Below are positions 30,548 through 41,634 of a stretch of 64,000 nucleotides of DNA, one piece after another. The notes beneath the pieces are model-generated. The model saw only the letters and a program-made list of their open reading frames with translations, was not told where the DNA came from and ran no database searches. Source of the stretch: Strigamia acuminata (taxonomy: Eukaryota > Arthropoda > Chilopoda > Geophilomorpha > Linotaeniidae); contig OX442314.1 of NCBI GenBank assembly GCA_949358305.1, positions 5,583,087 through 5,647,086 of the forward strand, written 5' to 3'. The stretch's first letter is position 1. The number at the start of each line of letters is the position of its first letter. Both the position numbers and the translations under genes were made by a program.

Positions 30548-31024
30548 ATGCAGAAAAATTACTTGATTGAAAGAAATATGCGAAGATTAAGAAAACTACG
30601 TACAGAAATTCAATTCATGATAAAAGATGACGACGACAAACCGAACTGTAGTTTAATTGGTTTGGATGATTTCGTAAGCAGTAGAAAACATTGGAGCAGA
30701 CGTCATTTATTTTGGCTAATTTTGCTCCTATTTTGCACATGCATGCTCACTTATCAGACATGTGACAGAATAATGCTTTACTTAAGTTATCCTACGGCTG
30801 TTGATGTAATGAGCAAATCAGAAGATATTGTGTTACCAAATTTGATAATCTGTAGTGGCAACACAAAAGAAATGGCCAGGCTTTGGAATAAAAGTGATGA
30901 CCATTCAAGCCCCTATGAATGTTCAAACATGGTCAAACAACTGATGGCAATTCCAAATTACAATATGGATGAACTTTGGAAAGCGACCAATTTGACCAAA
31001 GAGATAGTTAGCGTAAAAATGAAG
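30548..31024 (+). CDS. DEG/ENaC paralogue, exon E1: N-terminus and TM1
   Basis: 159 codons from ATG to AAG|GTAAAA. Closely similar to 19461-19955, with TM1 RRHLFWLILLLFCTCMLTYQ, the YLSYPTAVDV signature and LPNLIIC. It is six codons shorter in the region after TM1 (NKSDDHSSPYEC). Conserved start and flank. Confidence 0.92.
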
Positions 31025-31076
31025 GTAAAAAATATAATTAATCTTTTACATGAAAACTCCTAATTTAATTTTGCAG

Positions 31077-31149
31077 GGATTTTCAAACCAAACAGTTGTT
31101 CTTACGGAAACTAACACTGCATTTGGAATATGCTCAACATTTCAATTTT
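31077..31149 (+). CDS. DEG/ENaC paralogue, exon E2
   Basis: 73 nt between TTGCAG and TTTT|GTAATT. The reading is GFSNQTVVLTETNTAFGICS, then TFQF. Same phase as the minus copy. Confidence 0.85.
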
Positions 31150-31220
31150 GTAATTATAAACAAAAAAAATACTGTATATACTTGATAATACAAATATGAT
31201 TTATTGGTCTAGCCGTAGCG

Positions 31221-32041
31221 TGTGGTGACCCAGTTGGATAAGTGTCCCCCCAGAGCGGATACTTGTCCTCTGAGTCACTGTGATTGAAGAGTCGTTCCCC
31301 CCCGAGTTGGCTCCACCTCCCCATGGCAGGTGTGTGCCCCGAGGGGGAGGAAGCGGCTGGTGGTCAGCCCCCATTGGTTGATCGCCGGCCCTTCACCCCA
31401 CTGCATAAAAGGCTGTGTTTCCCGCCTAAAGTCAGAACTTACACAAACGACACCAAGAACACAGCAACTACCTCACCGTCAGGCCAACTTCAACTACAAG
31501 TTAGGATTGATCGAGGATCGCTGAGTAAAGTGCAAACTGTAACTCTCACGAAGTCACTTGCGAGCTATTCCTGCGAAAGCACGAGAATAGCCCTTGTGAA
31601 ATCACCCAGAATAATCGCCCAGACGATTATTCGCCGAAGTAAGTGTCCGAGCGCTTTGTAGGGAACCCCAAAGTTCCTAGACGAGGCCTCTGCGACGCTA
31701 AACCAAACCCTAGACAACAGGCACGGATAGAAGACTCGAGAGAGCATTCCACCGCGTCCGTGAAGACGAATCCGTGACGAATTAACGACAACTCGAGACG
31801 CCGCCTTTGTTCCGCCGACCACGCGGAATCGACGACGCCATCTTGAGAAATCCTTTGTTCGACGCTGACCACGTCGACTCTAGAATTATTACTGAGTGTA
31901 TTTTAAAGGCATAAAGCCTGGTGAATAAATTAACTGTTTATTTACATACATTTGGTATTCATTTGGGTATTTGCATAATTGATCACAGGTAAAGTATTAC
32001 ACGTTAGCGCTATTTAAACCTATACAAAGTAGGACGCGACA
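31221..32041 (+). repeat. Gypsy-1 5' LTR
   Basis: Contains a TATA-like CATAAAAGG at 31404-31412 and an AATAAA at 31924-31929, the probable promoter and polyadenylation signals. It has a 125-codon open frame starting MKSRSPP that also appears in the other LTR copies; this is explained by copy identity, not by evidence of a gene. Confidence 0.95.
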
Positions 32042-32043
32042 CG

Positions 32044-32061
32044 TGGGGGTCTGTCCGGGAT
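32044..32061 (+). promoter_or_regulatory. Gypsy-1 primer binding site (tRNA-Pro-like)
   Basis: TGGGGGTCTGTCCGGGAT begins two bases after the LTR. It resembles the tRNA-Pro primer site of gammaretroviruses (TGGGGGCTCGTCCGGGAT) with three differences. Confidence 0.6.
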
Positions 32062-32124
32062 TTAGAAATAAATCTCAAATCTGAACTTGTGATCTCTCAA
32101 TAAGATAACCCAAATCGAAAGAAA

Positions 32125-35004
32125 ATGTCAGACAAAGACGAACAATCCACGTCTGAAACCGAGCAGAGAATGCCCGAGAAGGGAAAAAGGACCTCCGACT
32201 ACCACCTAAGGTCGGATGGCCCCGTCCCTGAAATGTCCGCAAAGGCGAAAGCCCGAGCGAACAAAAGGAGAGCGAAGGCGCAGAAAGAGGAGCAAGCTGC
32301 ATCGCTCGCGGCCCTAGACGGGCCAGAGCGAGAGCGGGTTCCCTTGAATATGCAACCCTTCGAAGATACCGATACGGAAGCCCTAGAAAATCGAGAAGAA
32401 ATTCGCGACGTATCACCAGGACGAGTATCGATATTGATGACCGAGGAGACGAACCAAGCTCCAAAAAAAAAAACGGTCACGGTCGGCACAAACCCATCGC
32501 CACCAACGGCTCAGATGTCCGTAGAGCAAACCCCACGGAAAAACGACGGCGGGACCCCGATAACCCCCCGAGTTACGGCGAGTCCTGCAGTTGTTTCCTT
32601 CGAAGTATCTCACCTAATTCGGTTGACGCAGCAAGCTGCCCAGCTGAAAGCGATGATAGACATTCCAGTAGGAACGTCAGTCTGGGAATCGATTACCCTA
32701 CTCACTGACGCTATCTGTGCGGCACAAGCCCCGACGCCGGTCGCAAGACCAGCAGCGGAGACGCCCATGCCCCAGGTAACGCCCAGTGACACCGGAGGTT
32801 TTGCACCAGACCCCAACAAAGCACTTCACGAATCCAGAGAGAAAGCCCGCGAAGAAGCCAGACAAGAAGCGATTAATCGCCAACGAAGACTGAGCGCAGA
32901 GCGGCGAGAACTCTGGAGGGAAGAGGAAGAAAGGGAGCAACGCGAGAGAAGAACCACCGAGAGAACAGAGAAACTAGTCCAAAAAATGAGGGAAGAACGA
33001 GAAGCTAAAATTCGAAAAGAATGGAACGCAACAGTAGAAGGGCGACATCGAGAAGCTCAAGAGTACGAAGACCAATTTCAAGCGCTCGTAGCTCAAAGAA
33101 AAGCAGAAAAGCTACAAATGTTGCGAAAAGAAGCCATTTTACAACATCAGAAATGGGAAGAGAAACATCGCGAGAGGCTGAGAGAAGAGGAAGCCAGAAA
33201 AGAAAAAGAGCAATTTCTAAAAGAGAAAGAAGAATGGGAACGAGACAGATGGACCGAAGAGTACAAAGCGAAGAAGCAAGCCATAATAGACGAGCAAAAA
33301 AGATGGGAAGCCGAAAACTGGGAAAAAGAAACGGAAAAGTTCCAAAAAGAGTACGAACAAGACGACTCGGACAGGAAGAAAAATGAAGAAAACCTGAAAC
33401 GGAAACCAGAACCCCCCAGCGGCTCTGATACCGACACAGGAGAAGGTGCAACAAAGCCGGCAAAAACGGCGAAAAGGGGGAAATCTCGAAAGAGAGACGA
33501 GTCGGTCCCAAAAACAAAGGACCGTCACCCCTCAAAAAGATCCGAGACGGGAGCAGCCATCGACGCGTTACTCGAAAAGAAAAACGCAAATAAAAATCGG
33601 GAACGCCCCGAAAGCGAGGAAAACAGATGGCATTCTTTTTACGAGAACAACGACGGAGAGGAGCCGCCGCCATCCGGAGGCTCGAAAGAGAAGAAGGCTG
33701 GCGGAGAGACCCCACCGAGAGGGCCGAGGTTTCACCCCCAAGGAGATCCCTCCGAGCCCTCCGATTCGTCGGACGACGACAACCCGAGTCGACCATCTAC
33801 AGGGAGGAGTCGAGAGGGCAGCGATGGGCACCGGTCGAACCGACCGAATGCTTCAAACCGCTCTTCCCGAAGCTCCAACCCTCGCTCCGAAGAAGGGAAC
33901 TTTCAGGACTCATCTGGCCGCCATTACACGATGGCTGAGCTAGGCCGAGCCCTGCTGAACTCTTTCAGAAGAGAAGGAATTGATCTAGGCCATCCAGGCG
34001 ACGAGCATAACCGCGCAGGAGAGAGGGTTAAGCGCAAATATGGCGTACGCAACGAACCAAGCGGTGAAGCCACGGGTAACATCCGCTGGCAGCACTATAT
34101 TCAAATGCGATTTGACGGTTCGTGGAAAGCCGGAGACCGCTTCCTGGACGAAGTAATGCGTATCAAGAAAGCGACAAAAGCCACCGTCGCCGACATGCTA
34201 ACCCACGGTCTAGTGGAACTAACCACGGGATCAGCTCGAGAATGGTATCAGGGACTGAAAAACCCAACCTGGGACGATTTTCTCGTCCGTTTCGATCTCC
34301 GATACGGCGAGACTCCAGACGAGATCAGTAACAAACTACGTGGTCTACGACAAGCCCCAGGAGAAACATTAGCCGACTACGACGCCCGAGCGAAACTTCT
34401 GTTTGCAAGAGCGCCGTATGAAATAAACCCCGCTGGTTTTACGATGATCTTTTACGGAGGATTATCGGCCCACTCGCAAAGAATTCTGCTAGACATGCGT
34501 GCACCCCGCACTGGCGATTACCAAGATGTCAGTAACTATCTTCTAACAAACACGTTAGAAATAGAACAGCGGTATTACGCCACTCTGCCCCCGGAAGAAG
34601 CTGACGCGCACGAGAAACGGTTGCAGACGAGCGCCGAACGTCACAAGACCTCAGAGAAATTAATGAGACCAAGTGAATATTTGAGCGGCATAATGAGTCT
34701 CACCGAAGCATCCTTCGGACAAATGCTGACGCCTAAAACAGGCAGTACTCTTCCAGCCAACCCGATAGCTGCCCCAAAGAAAGCACCGGCAGCAACGGCG
34801 ATGCAGGTGACCTCGACGGACTCCACCCAGATGGAGAAAGTCGAAGAGGCAACACCTCTCGCCACGGCTAAAGAAGAAGAGCCAGCGTCAAGCGACGAGG
34901 AAGCCCTAAATGAGCACCTCGAAAACTTATCGACGGGATGCGACGATCAAGGACCCTATTTGCACCACGCGCACCGAGCCCTAGCAATCGCACAATTCAG
35001 AGCA
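32125..35004 (+). CDS. Gypsy-1 Gag, first part (interrupted by BEL)
   Basis: From ATG 32125 the Gag has an acidic/basic N-terminal region. A long charged coiled-coil-like stretch rich in E, R and K follows (about residues 230-440), then a low-complexity S/R/P region. Next is a retrotransposon-Gag (capsid-like) domain (WKAGDRFLDEVMRIKK, then REWYQGLKNPTWDDFLVRF). The frame is broken after codon 960 by the BEL LTR, where a stop occurs at 35020-35022. It resumes at 41371. The uninterrupted version is Gypsy-2. Confidence 0.93.
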
Positions 35005-35534
35005 TTTACGAATTGTAAATGAACTTCACGATGGGTGATGAATTGTAAAACAGCAAAAGCGACGGTCGAAATAAAACTTAACAACTTTTAATTTTACTTG
35101 AGTTGAAAAATGACATTCTTTTTCACAAGTGACGCGTGGTCAGCGAGTTGAGGGTGGAATGTGTGGTGCATAGAAAAAACGGGGTCTACATCCGGTCAAC
35201 AAGGGCCGAAAGATACCCAATTTACATAAAAGAGGGCTCTCGAAAAGACCCTCGAGCGATTTATATAACACAAAAAGAACACAGACAATTTAATGCAATA
35301 ACACAACTGAAAAGTCAGCAAAAACCATGATGAAACACAATTAAACACGATAATACACAATAAGGCACAATGAATGAAAAAGAACACAAAACACAAAACA
35401 AAACACAAAACACTTAATTGTAATAAACACAAATCAATCACTAAATTCAATCGATAATTAAACTAAGACAAAATTACTAAAATCAAATACATGAATAAAC
35501 ATTAAAAACAAATTAAATCAGTCTAGATTTTACA
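35005..35534 (-). repeat. BEL 3' LTR
   Basis: Minus orientation starts TGTAAAATCTAG and ends ...TTCGTAAA. The outer end is ambiguous by one base. Confidence 0.93.
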
Positions 35535-35536
35535 TT

Positions 35537-35548
35537 GGGGGGGGGGGG
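35537..35548 (+). repeat. G12 homopolymer at the BEL 3' LTR junction
   Basis: Twelve G on the plus strand, hence twelve C on the element's coding strand, two bases from the 3' LTR where a polypurine tract is expected. Confidence 0.9.
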
Positions 35549-35555
35549 AATTCAA

Positions 35556-38500
35556 TTAGTCTGAAGCCTCTAAAGAACACAGTCTTTGTACTGGGCGTCT
35601 CAAAGTTTTTCCTTCGGGCAAAGTCAATTCACAAGAGCGTATTTTTTCGTCCCGTCCGATAAAGGTATTTGAAACTCTTGCCATTTTCCATGACATTCGA
35701 GGCTGACCTTGTTCTTGAATGAGAACCAAATCCCCAATTTGAACTTCTTTTGAGGTTCGTACACGACGGAATTCACGAAGCTCGACAAGGTACTCGTGCG
35801 TCCAACGACGCCAAAGCAAATTAATCAAACGTTGACGCAGCTTCCATCGCTTCACGAGCTCGGGTCGAAATGAATTGTCGACACGACTTTCTGGACTGTA
35901 GACGTCTGGAAGCGTGATGAGACGTCCTCCGGTCAAAAAATGAGAAGGCGTCAGCGGTTCTTGCTCCAACGGATCGTCCGTAACGTAAGTGATTGGTCTC
36001 GAATTAACCGCAGCTTCGACCTCTGTCAAAACGGTCGACAGTTCTTCAAAGTCCAACGATGATCGAGCAAGGACTTTTTTTAAGCTCAGTTTAACAGTTT
36101 TGACCAGTCGCTCCCAAAATCCGCCCCACCACGGAGCCAATTCGACGATAAATTTCCACTGTATTTTTTGCTTTGACAAGAACCCCTGGAACAGCTCGTG
36201 CGAGAAGCTGTTGATGAATAAAGACAAGTCTTTTTCGGCTCGCTTAAAGGTTTTAGCATTGTCTGAGTAGACAATGCCAGGGACTCCTCTTCTTGCAATA
36301 AGTCGTTTAAATGCGAGAATGAATTTCTCCGTAGTGAGATCAGATACAAGTTCTAAATGAACAGCTCGCACCACGGCACAAGTGAACAGAGCGATGTAAG
36401 TCTTTTTTCCGTTTTTAGTGTATAGTGGTCCGGCGAAGTCTATGCCAATAATTTGAAATGGCTCCGCACGATTCACTCTGTCCGCAGGTAGCAGACCGAC
36501 CGTTTGAGTCATCAATTTTGCGTTCACTCTTCGACAAGTCACGCATCGGGAAATCAATGTCTTGATGAATTTTCTTCCTTTTTTAACCCAGTATTTCGCT
36601 CTAAATTCTGACAGAGTGTTGCCTAGTCCTCCATGTAAAGTTCTATGATGACAATCTTCGACTATTAATTTTACAGCCGGTGAATTTGAATCCAAAACGA
36701 TGGGGCTCACAAAATTTTCTATTCCCGTGTTAAAACGTATTCTCGAGTCGATTCGTATAATTTCATTCTGGTCGAGAACTACGGCTACGCTTGCTAGGGG
36801 TGAATCGCTTTTCAGTTTCGTTGAATTTTTCAAGCTATATATTTCCTCCGAAAATCTCTGTTTTTGTATACTGCGCAACCAATAAATTTCGGCTGTTTCT
36901 AACTCTTCCGTCTTTAACGGTCCGATGACTGTTTCGATTTTTCTTGAATTGTGGCAAAATCTCAAAATCCAGGCGGTGATTCGTTTGACTTTGGTCCAAC
37001 TGCTGTACTTTTCAATATCGAAAATCGCCTCTTCACTTGATCGAGTCACATTTACGCGAGTATCTATTTCTTCAATTTCTTCTTCAAAGTTGGACTCTGT
37101 TTCTTCGTCGAATTTTTGTGGCCAATGTGTCTCGTCCTTTTTCAGCCACTCAGGGCCGCTCCACCATTCGATGTCTTGAACCAATTTGTCGGCCTCCATT
37201 CCTCGGGTTAACTTATCCGCTGGATTGACCTTCCCCGGGCAATGACGCCAACAGGCGACCTCGGTGTTCGTGCGGATTTCGCGGACTCGGTTCGAGACGA
37301 ATGGATTTGACTTCTTCTGTTGCTCGCGAATCCAGAAATATGTAATGGACGAATCGGTCCAGTAGAAAACACGCTGAATTTCTAACTTCTTGAGTTTCAC
37401 GGCAACTCGCGACAGCAGCAATGCGCCCATCAATTCGAGTTTGGGCAGCGTTAAAGACTTCAGTGGTGCAACGCGCGACTTCGACATACAGAGTGTGACT
37501 TCTACGGATGTTTCATTTTTTGTTCGAATGTAGACCACGACTCCATATGCTTTGGGGCTTGCGTCGCAAAACAAATGCAATTCACGATCTGGATTTGATT
37601 GTTGTCCAGCGCTGTAATGTCGAGGAACGGCAATTTTTCTTAGCAATACGACTTGTTGTCGCCAACTTGACCATTGTTTTGAAATGTCGGGGGGTAATGG
37701 CGAATCCCAACCTATATTTCGAGTCCATAATTCCTGGAACATCAGTTTGCCGACAATTACGAATGGTGTCGCAAATCCTAATGGATCGTAAATCCTTGCC
37801 ACGGACTGAACGATCAAACGTTTTGATTCCTTGAGTTGATCTTGTGCGTCAGCCCATTCGCCTATTTCGAGCAGGAGGTGGTCGGTTATAAAGTTCCAGA
37901 TCAGTCCCAACACGGACGTCGAGTGTTTGTCGGCGTCGACCAGATTTGCGTCCGACGGAATTTCTCTCGCAAAAAGTTCTCGCAAGCTTTGTGAGTTCGA
38001 TTGCCATTTGCGTAGGGGCATGTGCGCTTCCATCATCAATTTGCGAGCTTCGTGGAATATTTTTTCCACCTCCCCTTCGGATTTGGCGCAACCGAGCAAG
38101 TCGTCGACGTAAAATTTATCTTTGATTTGAGCAACTGTTTCTTCATATTTTTCACGCATGTTGTCGAGATGTAGTTGAATTGAGTCGTTTAAAAGGTAGG
38201 GACTTGATTTGACTCCGAATACTACTCTTTTCTGGCGCATAACTCTGGGCTTCACAAACTGCCGACCGTCCCATTCTTCCGGTGTCCAAAGGAAACGAAC
38301 GAAATCCCGATCTGCCATTCTCAGCAATAGCTGTAAAAACGCCTTTTCTATGTCCGAAAGATAAGCAAATGGTTCTTTTCGAAACAAAATCAGCAATATA
38401 AGTATTTCTGGCAGCAAATTAGGACCGCTGTCCAGGCAATCGTTCAGTGAAAGTTCATTTTTTCCTTTAGCTGAGGCATCGAAAACGATCCGAATCTTTG

Positions 38501-40748
38501 TCGTGACGCGATCTTCTTTAATAACGGCTCGGTGTGGCATGTAGTACGAATTTTCATGTTGCGGTTCATTAACTTCTTCGATTATTCCATCACGTATTTG
38601 ATCGTCGAAAATTTGTTTGTAGGCGGCGTAGAATCCTGGATTTTTCTTAAATTTTCTTACCAGATTCCAAAAACGTTTCTCAGCAATTTCGTAATTATTG
38701 TGAAGTTTTCTCGGTTCGACCAACCACGGCAATGCGACGACGTATCTTCCTTCTTCTCTCGTCACTTGTTCGCGAAAACGAATTGCGCAGGAATTTCGAT
38801 CGGTCAATGTTTCGTCTTCACTCTCGTGGCGAATGCCGATGGATTCGAGCTCCCAGAATTTTTTCAGACTCTCGTCCAGTCGCTCCTCGAGACGCACACT
38901 GCACACGCGGGTGACTAGTGTGGACATTGTCGTGACATTTATTGATGACCCCATCAAAGTCCAGCCAAATAGCGTCTCTATGGCGATCAAATTTTCCTCG
39001 ATTTTTCGTATGCATCCCGTAAGTATCTTCGCGATACAGTCTGCGCCTAAAAGAATAAAAATATCGCAATTAGTATTGTTTCCAGAATCAATCACGATTT
39101 GATCGCGTTCGAGGGCGGCTCGTAAGCCAGCCTGCAATTTGGTACAAATGGGTTTTGTAATCCATGGCGTTTCAAGCGCATTAACGCAGAGCGATCGATT
39201 TTTGTCGCCAACATTGCACAATTTGAGTTCAAATCGATTTCCTTTAGTGTTCAATGGTGTCTGATTTCCAAAAGTGTGCACGCTTAAATGTTCCTCTCCA
39301 TTCGGCTTTAAATGCATGTCTTTTGCCAAACTAGCCAGTACGAAGGAACTTTGGCTTCCGGGATCGATCAAACATTGCACGGTGGACTCACGAGATTCGT
39401 TTTGAATTTTTACGAATATTGTTGCCAATGTTGTGGTCGGAGGTTGAGCGTACGCAGCGAGATTTTCGTTGGTTGATACGAGCAGAGTGACTTTTTCTTT
39501 TGGTGTCTCAGATGGTCCTTCGCACACGAGTTGGTTGTGATGGCGTTGACACAGTTTACATGTCACACGGTAGGTGCAGTTTCGAGACGAATGTCCCTTT
39601 TTTAAGCATTTGAAGCAGCGACCTTCCTTTTTGACGAATTCTTTACGCTCGGTTGCCGTCGTTAAACACCCGTCACGCTCATGAGTCTTGTTGCAAAACA
39701 TGCAATTGCTGATTGTTGTGCTCAAAACACGAGCAGACGGCACGCGGTTGTGAGTTTTGTGAACAGGCTTGTCCACATCAACTTTTTCAGGTTTGCTTTT
39801 TTCTGTTGAGCGGTGAAGATCTTGAAAGTTCTCAATTTTATTGTGGTGCACGAGTTCGTTACGCACCATGTCCAACAAATCTTTAGCTTTGTATTTCCCG
39901 TCGGGATATTGACGTGAAAATTCCAGCGAAATTTGTCGTGGCACTAGTCCTAGAATGAGTGGACACGCTGTTGCGTCAATGGCATCAACATTCATATTTG
40001 CCGCATTCAGACCGCGTACGTGTGTTTCACACTCATCGTACAATTTTTGAAGAGGAATAGGATCGAGAATATCACGTACGGGTTTCATTTTCATTAGGGA
40101 GCGTAAATGTGCGCTGAGAAGAACATCTGTACGGCCAAAGCGTTCGAGCAACAATTTTTTAGCGATCGGATAGTTTTCATTTGTTGGCGGTAATCCCTTC
40201 AACACGAGTGCTGCTTCTCCATCCAAGAGCGACTTTAAATACACCAATTTACTTTGCGCAGAAATGTTCGTTTTGGTGTCAATTGAGATCTCAAAATTAC
40301 CCCAAAAGTCAGCCCAGTCCAGCGGATCTCCTTTGAATTTAATTGTGTCGTACTTGGGCAGTCGCATGGGTGAGTCTTGTGGCACACTCGCGGTCCCGTG
40401 GTAATTATTTGTTATCGGCGGGAGTACAGGTGTGGTTGGGGGCGCGATGAAAGTAATTAGCGCCTCGTCGATTTCGACACCACAATCAATAATTTTTTCG
40501 TGATATTCAGTCTCGGATCGAGTGATTTCTTCATCTATCTCTTGTTCGTCGGTGAGCATGGCCAAGATTTTGGCGTCGAGCGATTTGAGTTCATTTGATT
40601 TTGCTTGTAGATGCACTTTTATCTTTTTTAAATCGAGTTCATTTATAGGTATACCAGCGAGAATTGTTTTGGCCTTCGTTATAGTTGTGGTGGTCAGCCT
40701 ACGGGTTACTGCACGCTGAGCCTTCAACACGGCGAGGTCGTCGGCCAT
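35556..40748 (-). CDS. BEL Gag-Pol polyprotein, intact
   Basis: 1730 codons with no stop. N-terminal coiled coil, then a DUF1759-type Gag (LPKYDTIKFKGDPLDWADFW). Several Cys/His knuckles follow (CMFCNKTHERDGC, CFKCLKKGHSSRNC, CKLCQRHHNQLVC). Next an aspartic protease of the DUF1758 type (CLIDPGSQSSFV), a reverse transcriptase (FYVDDLLGC), and an RNase H (FCDASPKAYGVV). Then an integrase zinc region (HHRTLHGG ... CVTCRR) and catalytic core (GIDFAGP, VYSDNAKTF, WWGGFWERLVK). Order PR-RT-RH-INT and these signatures are specific to BEL/Pao. Length and integrity suggest competence. Confidence 0.96.
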   Translation of the reverse strand: MADDLAVLKAQRAVTRRLTTTTITKAKTILAGIPINELDLKKIKVHLQAKSNELKSLDAKILAMLTDEQEIDEEITRSETEYHEKIIDCGVEIDEALITFIAPPTTPVLPPITNNYHGTASVPQDSPMRLPKYDTIKFKGDPLDWADFWGNFEISIDTKTNISAQSKLVYLKSLLDGEAALVLKGLPPTNENYPIAKKLLLERFGRTDVLLSAHLRSLMKMKPVRDILDPIPLQKLYDECETHVRGLNAANMNVDAIDATACPLILGLVPRQISLEFSRQYPDGKYKAKDLLDMVRNELVHHNKIENFQDLHRSTEKSKPEKVDVDKPVHKTHNRVPSARVLSTTISNCMFCNKTHERDGCLTTATERKEFVKKEGRCFKCLKKGHSSRNCTYRVTCKLCQRHHNQLVCEGPSETPKEKVTLLVSTNENLAAYAQPPTTTLATIFVKIQNESRESTVQCLIDPGSQSSFVLASLAKDMHLKPNGEEHLSVHTFGNQTPLNTKGNRFELKLCNVGDKNRSLCVNALETPWITKPICTKLQAGLRAALERDQIVIDSGNNTNCDIFILLGADCIAKILTGCIRKIEENLIAIETLFGWTLMGSSINVTTMSTLVTRVCSVRLEERLDESLKKFWELESIGIRHESEDETLTDRNSCAIRFREQVTREEGRYVVALPWLVEPRKLHNNYEIAEKRFWNLVRKFKKNPGFYAAYKQIFDDQIRDGIIEEVNEPQHENSYYMPHRAVIKEDRVTTKIRIVFDASAKGKNELSLNDCLDSGPNLLPEILILLILFRKEPFAYLSDIEKAFLQLLLRMADRDFVRFLWTPEEWDGRQFVKPRVMRQKRVVFGVKSSPYLLNDSIQLHLDNMREKYEETVAQIKDKFYVDDLLGCAKSEGEVEKIFHEARKLMMEAHMPLRKWQSNSQSLRELFAREIPSDANLVDADKHSTSVLGLIWNFITDHLLLEIGEWADAQDQLKESKRLIVQSVARIYDPLGFATPFVIVGKLMFQELWTRNIGWDSPLPPDISKQWSSWRQQVVLLRKIAVPRHYSAGQQSNPDRELHLFCDASPKAYGVVVYIRTKNETSVEVTLCMSKSRVAPLKSLTLPKLELMGALLLSRVAVKLKKLEIQRVFYWTDSSITYFWIREQQKKSNPFVSNRVREIRTNTEVACWRHCPGKVNPADKLTRGMEADKLVQDIEWWSGPEWLKKDETHWPQKFDEETESNFEEEIEEIDTRVNVTRSSEEAIFDIEKYSSWTKVKRITAWILRFCHNSRKIETVIGPLKTEELETAEIYWLRSIQKQRFSEEIYSLKNSTKLKSDSPLASVAVVLDQNEIIRIDSRIRFNTGIENFVSPIVLDSNSPAVKLIVEDCHHRTLHGGLGNTLSEFRAKYWVKKGRKFIKTLISRCVTCRRVNAKLMTQTVGLLPADRVNRAEPFQIIGIDFAGPLYTKNGKKTYIALFTCAVVRAVHLELVSDLTTEKFILAFKRLIARRGVPGIVYSDNAKTFKRAEKDLSLFINSFSHELFQGFLSKQKIQWKFIVELAPWWGGFWERLVKTVKLSLKKVLARSSLDFEELSTVLTEVEAAVNSRPITYVTDDPLEQEPLTPSHFLTGGRLITLPDVYSPESRVDNSFRPELVKRWKLRQRLINLLWRRWTHEYLVELREFRRVRTSKEVQIGDLVLIQEQGQPRMSWKMARVSNTFIGRDEKIRSCELTLPEGKTLRRPVQRLCSLEASD

Positions 40749-40816
40749 TGTTAAATTCGAGATGCTACTTGCAGTTTTTTCAGATTGAAGTTACGAGTTT
40801 GTTCCCTGGAAAGATG

Positions 40817-40834
40817 TCCCGGGTTTCGGCACCA
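40817..40834 (-). promoter_or_regulatory. BEL primer binding site
   Basis: TGGTGCCGAAACCCGGGA directly after the 5' LTR on the coding strand. Confidence 0.8.
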
Positions 40835-40835
40835 A

Positions 40836-41365
40836 TTTACGAATTGTAAATGAACTTCACGATGGGTGATGAATTGTAAAACAGCAAAAGCGACGGTCGA
40901 AATAAAACTTAACAACTTTTAATTTTACTTGAGTTGAAAAATGACATTCTTTTTCACAAGTGACGCGTGGTCAGCGAGTTGAGGGTGGAATGTGTGGTGC
41001 ATAGAAAAAACGGGGTCTACATCCGGTCAACAAGGGCCGAAAGATACCCAATTTACATAAAAGAGGGCTCTCGAAAAGACCCTCGAGCGATTTATATAAC
41101 ACAAAAAGAACACAGACAATTTAATGCAATAACACAACTGAAAAGTCAGCAAAAACCATGATGAAACACAATTAAACACGATAATACACAATAAGGCACA
41201 ATGAATGAAAAAGAACACAAAACACAAAACAAAACACAAAACACTTAATTGTAATAAACACAAATCAATCACTAAATTCAATCGATAATTAAACTAAGAC
41301 AAAATTACTAAAATCAAATACATGAATAAACATTAAAAACAAATTAAATCAGTCTAGATTTTACA
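40836..41365 (-). repeat. BEL 5' LTR
   Basis: Same sequence as 35005-35534; the promoter end of the element. Confidence 0.93.
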
Positions 41366-41370
41366 GAGCA

Positions 41371-41634
41371 CACGTGCAGGCAACAAAAGCGAGAGGGGCA
41401 TTGGGAGGAAAAAGACGATTCCCGACGCCCTTCGTCCCGAAAAAACCGGGATTCACTCCCACAGGGGATAAAAGTAACATCAAATGTTACAGCTGCGGAG
41501 AATACGGTCACTATTCCGACAAATGCGAAAAAACCGTCAAAGAAAAGGGCATCATGCAAACCTTGATGAAAATGATGATGGAGTTGAATACTAATCTGGC
41601 AAAAAACTCCCAAGCGCAGGCGTCGCCGAAATAA
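41371..41634 (+). CDS. Gypsy-1 Gag, last part (nucleocapsid)
   Basis: Continues the Gag frame after the BEL. A basic stretch is followed by one CCHC knuckle (CYSCGEYGHYSDKC) and a tail ending QAQASPK. The stop lies 28 nt past the slippery site. Confidence 0.93.
   Translation, partial: HVQATKARGALGGKRRFPTPFVPKKPGFTPTGDKSNIKCYSCGEYGHYSDKCEKTVKEKGIMQTLMKMMMELNTNLAKNSQAQASPK

Larger units (their letters stand above)
35005..41365 (-). mobile_element. BEL/Pao element, complete, nested in Gypsy-1 gag
   Basis: 530-bp LTRs at 35005-35534 and 40836-41365 with no difference noticed. A 5-bp target duplication GAGCA at 35000-35004 and 41366-41370 is confirmed by the empty site in Gypsy-2, which reads straight through CAGAGCACACGTGC. 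Coding strand is minus. A single intact 1730-codon frame and canonical primer site indicate a very recent, possibly active, insertion. It is younger than Gypsy-1. Confidence 0.97.

Noticed and set aside
31284-31661. 125-codon frame MKSRSPP... in the Gypsy LTR, repeated in three LTR copies
   Set aside because: It lies wholly within the LTR, overlaps promoter-like signals and is conserved only because the copies are nearly identical. No domain.
32075-33796. Long antisense frames across Gypsy gag
   Set aside because: Low-complexity reverse reading of the charged coiled-coil region; no domain.
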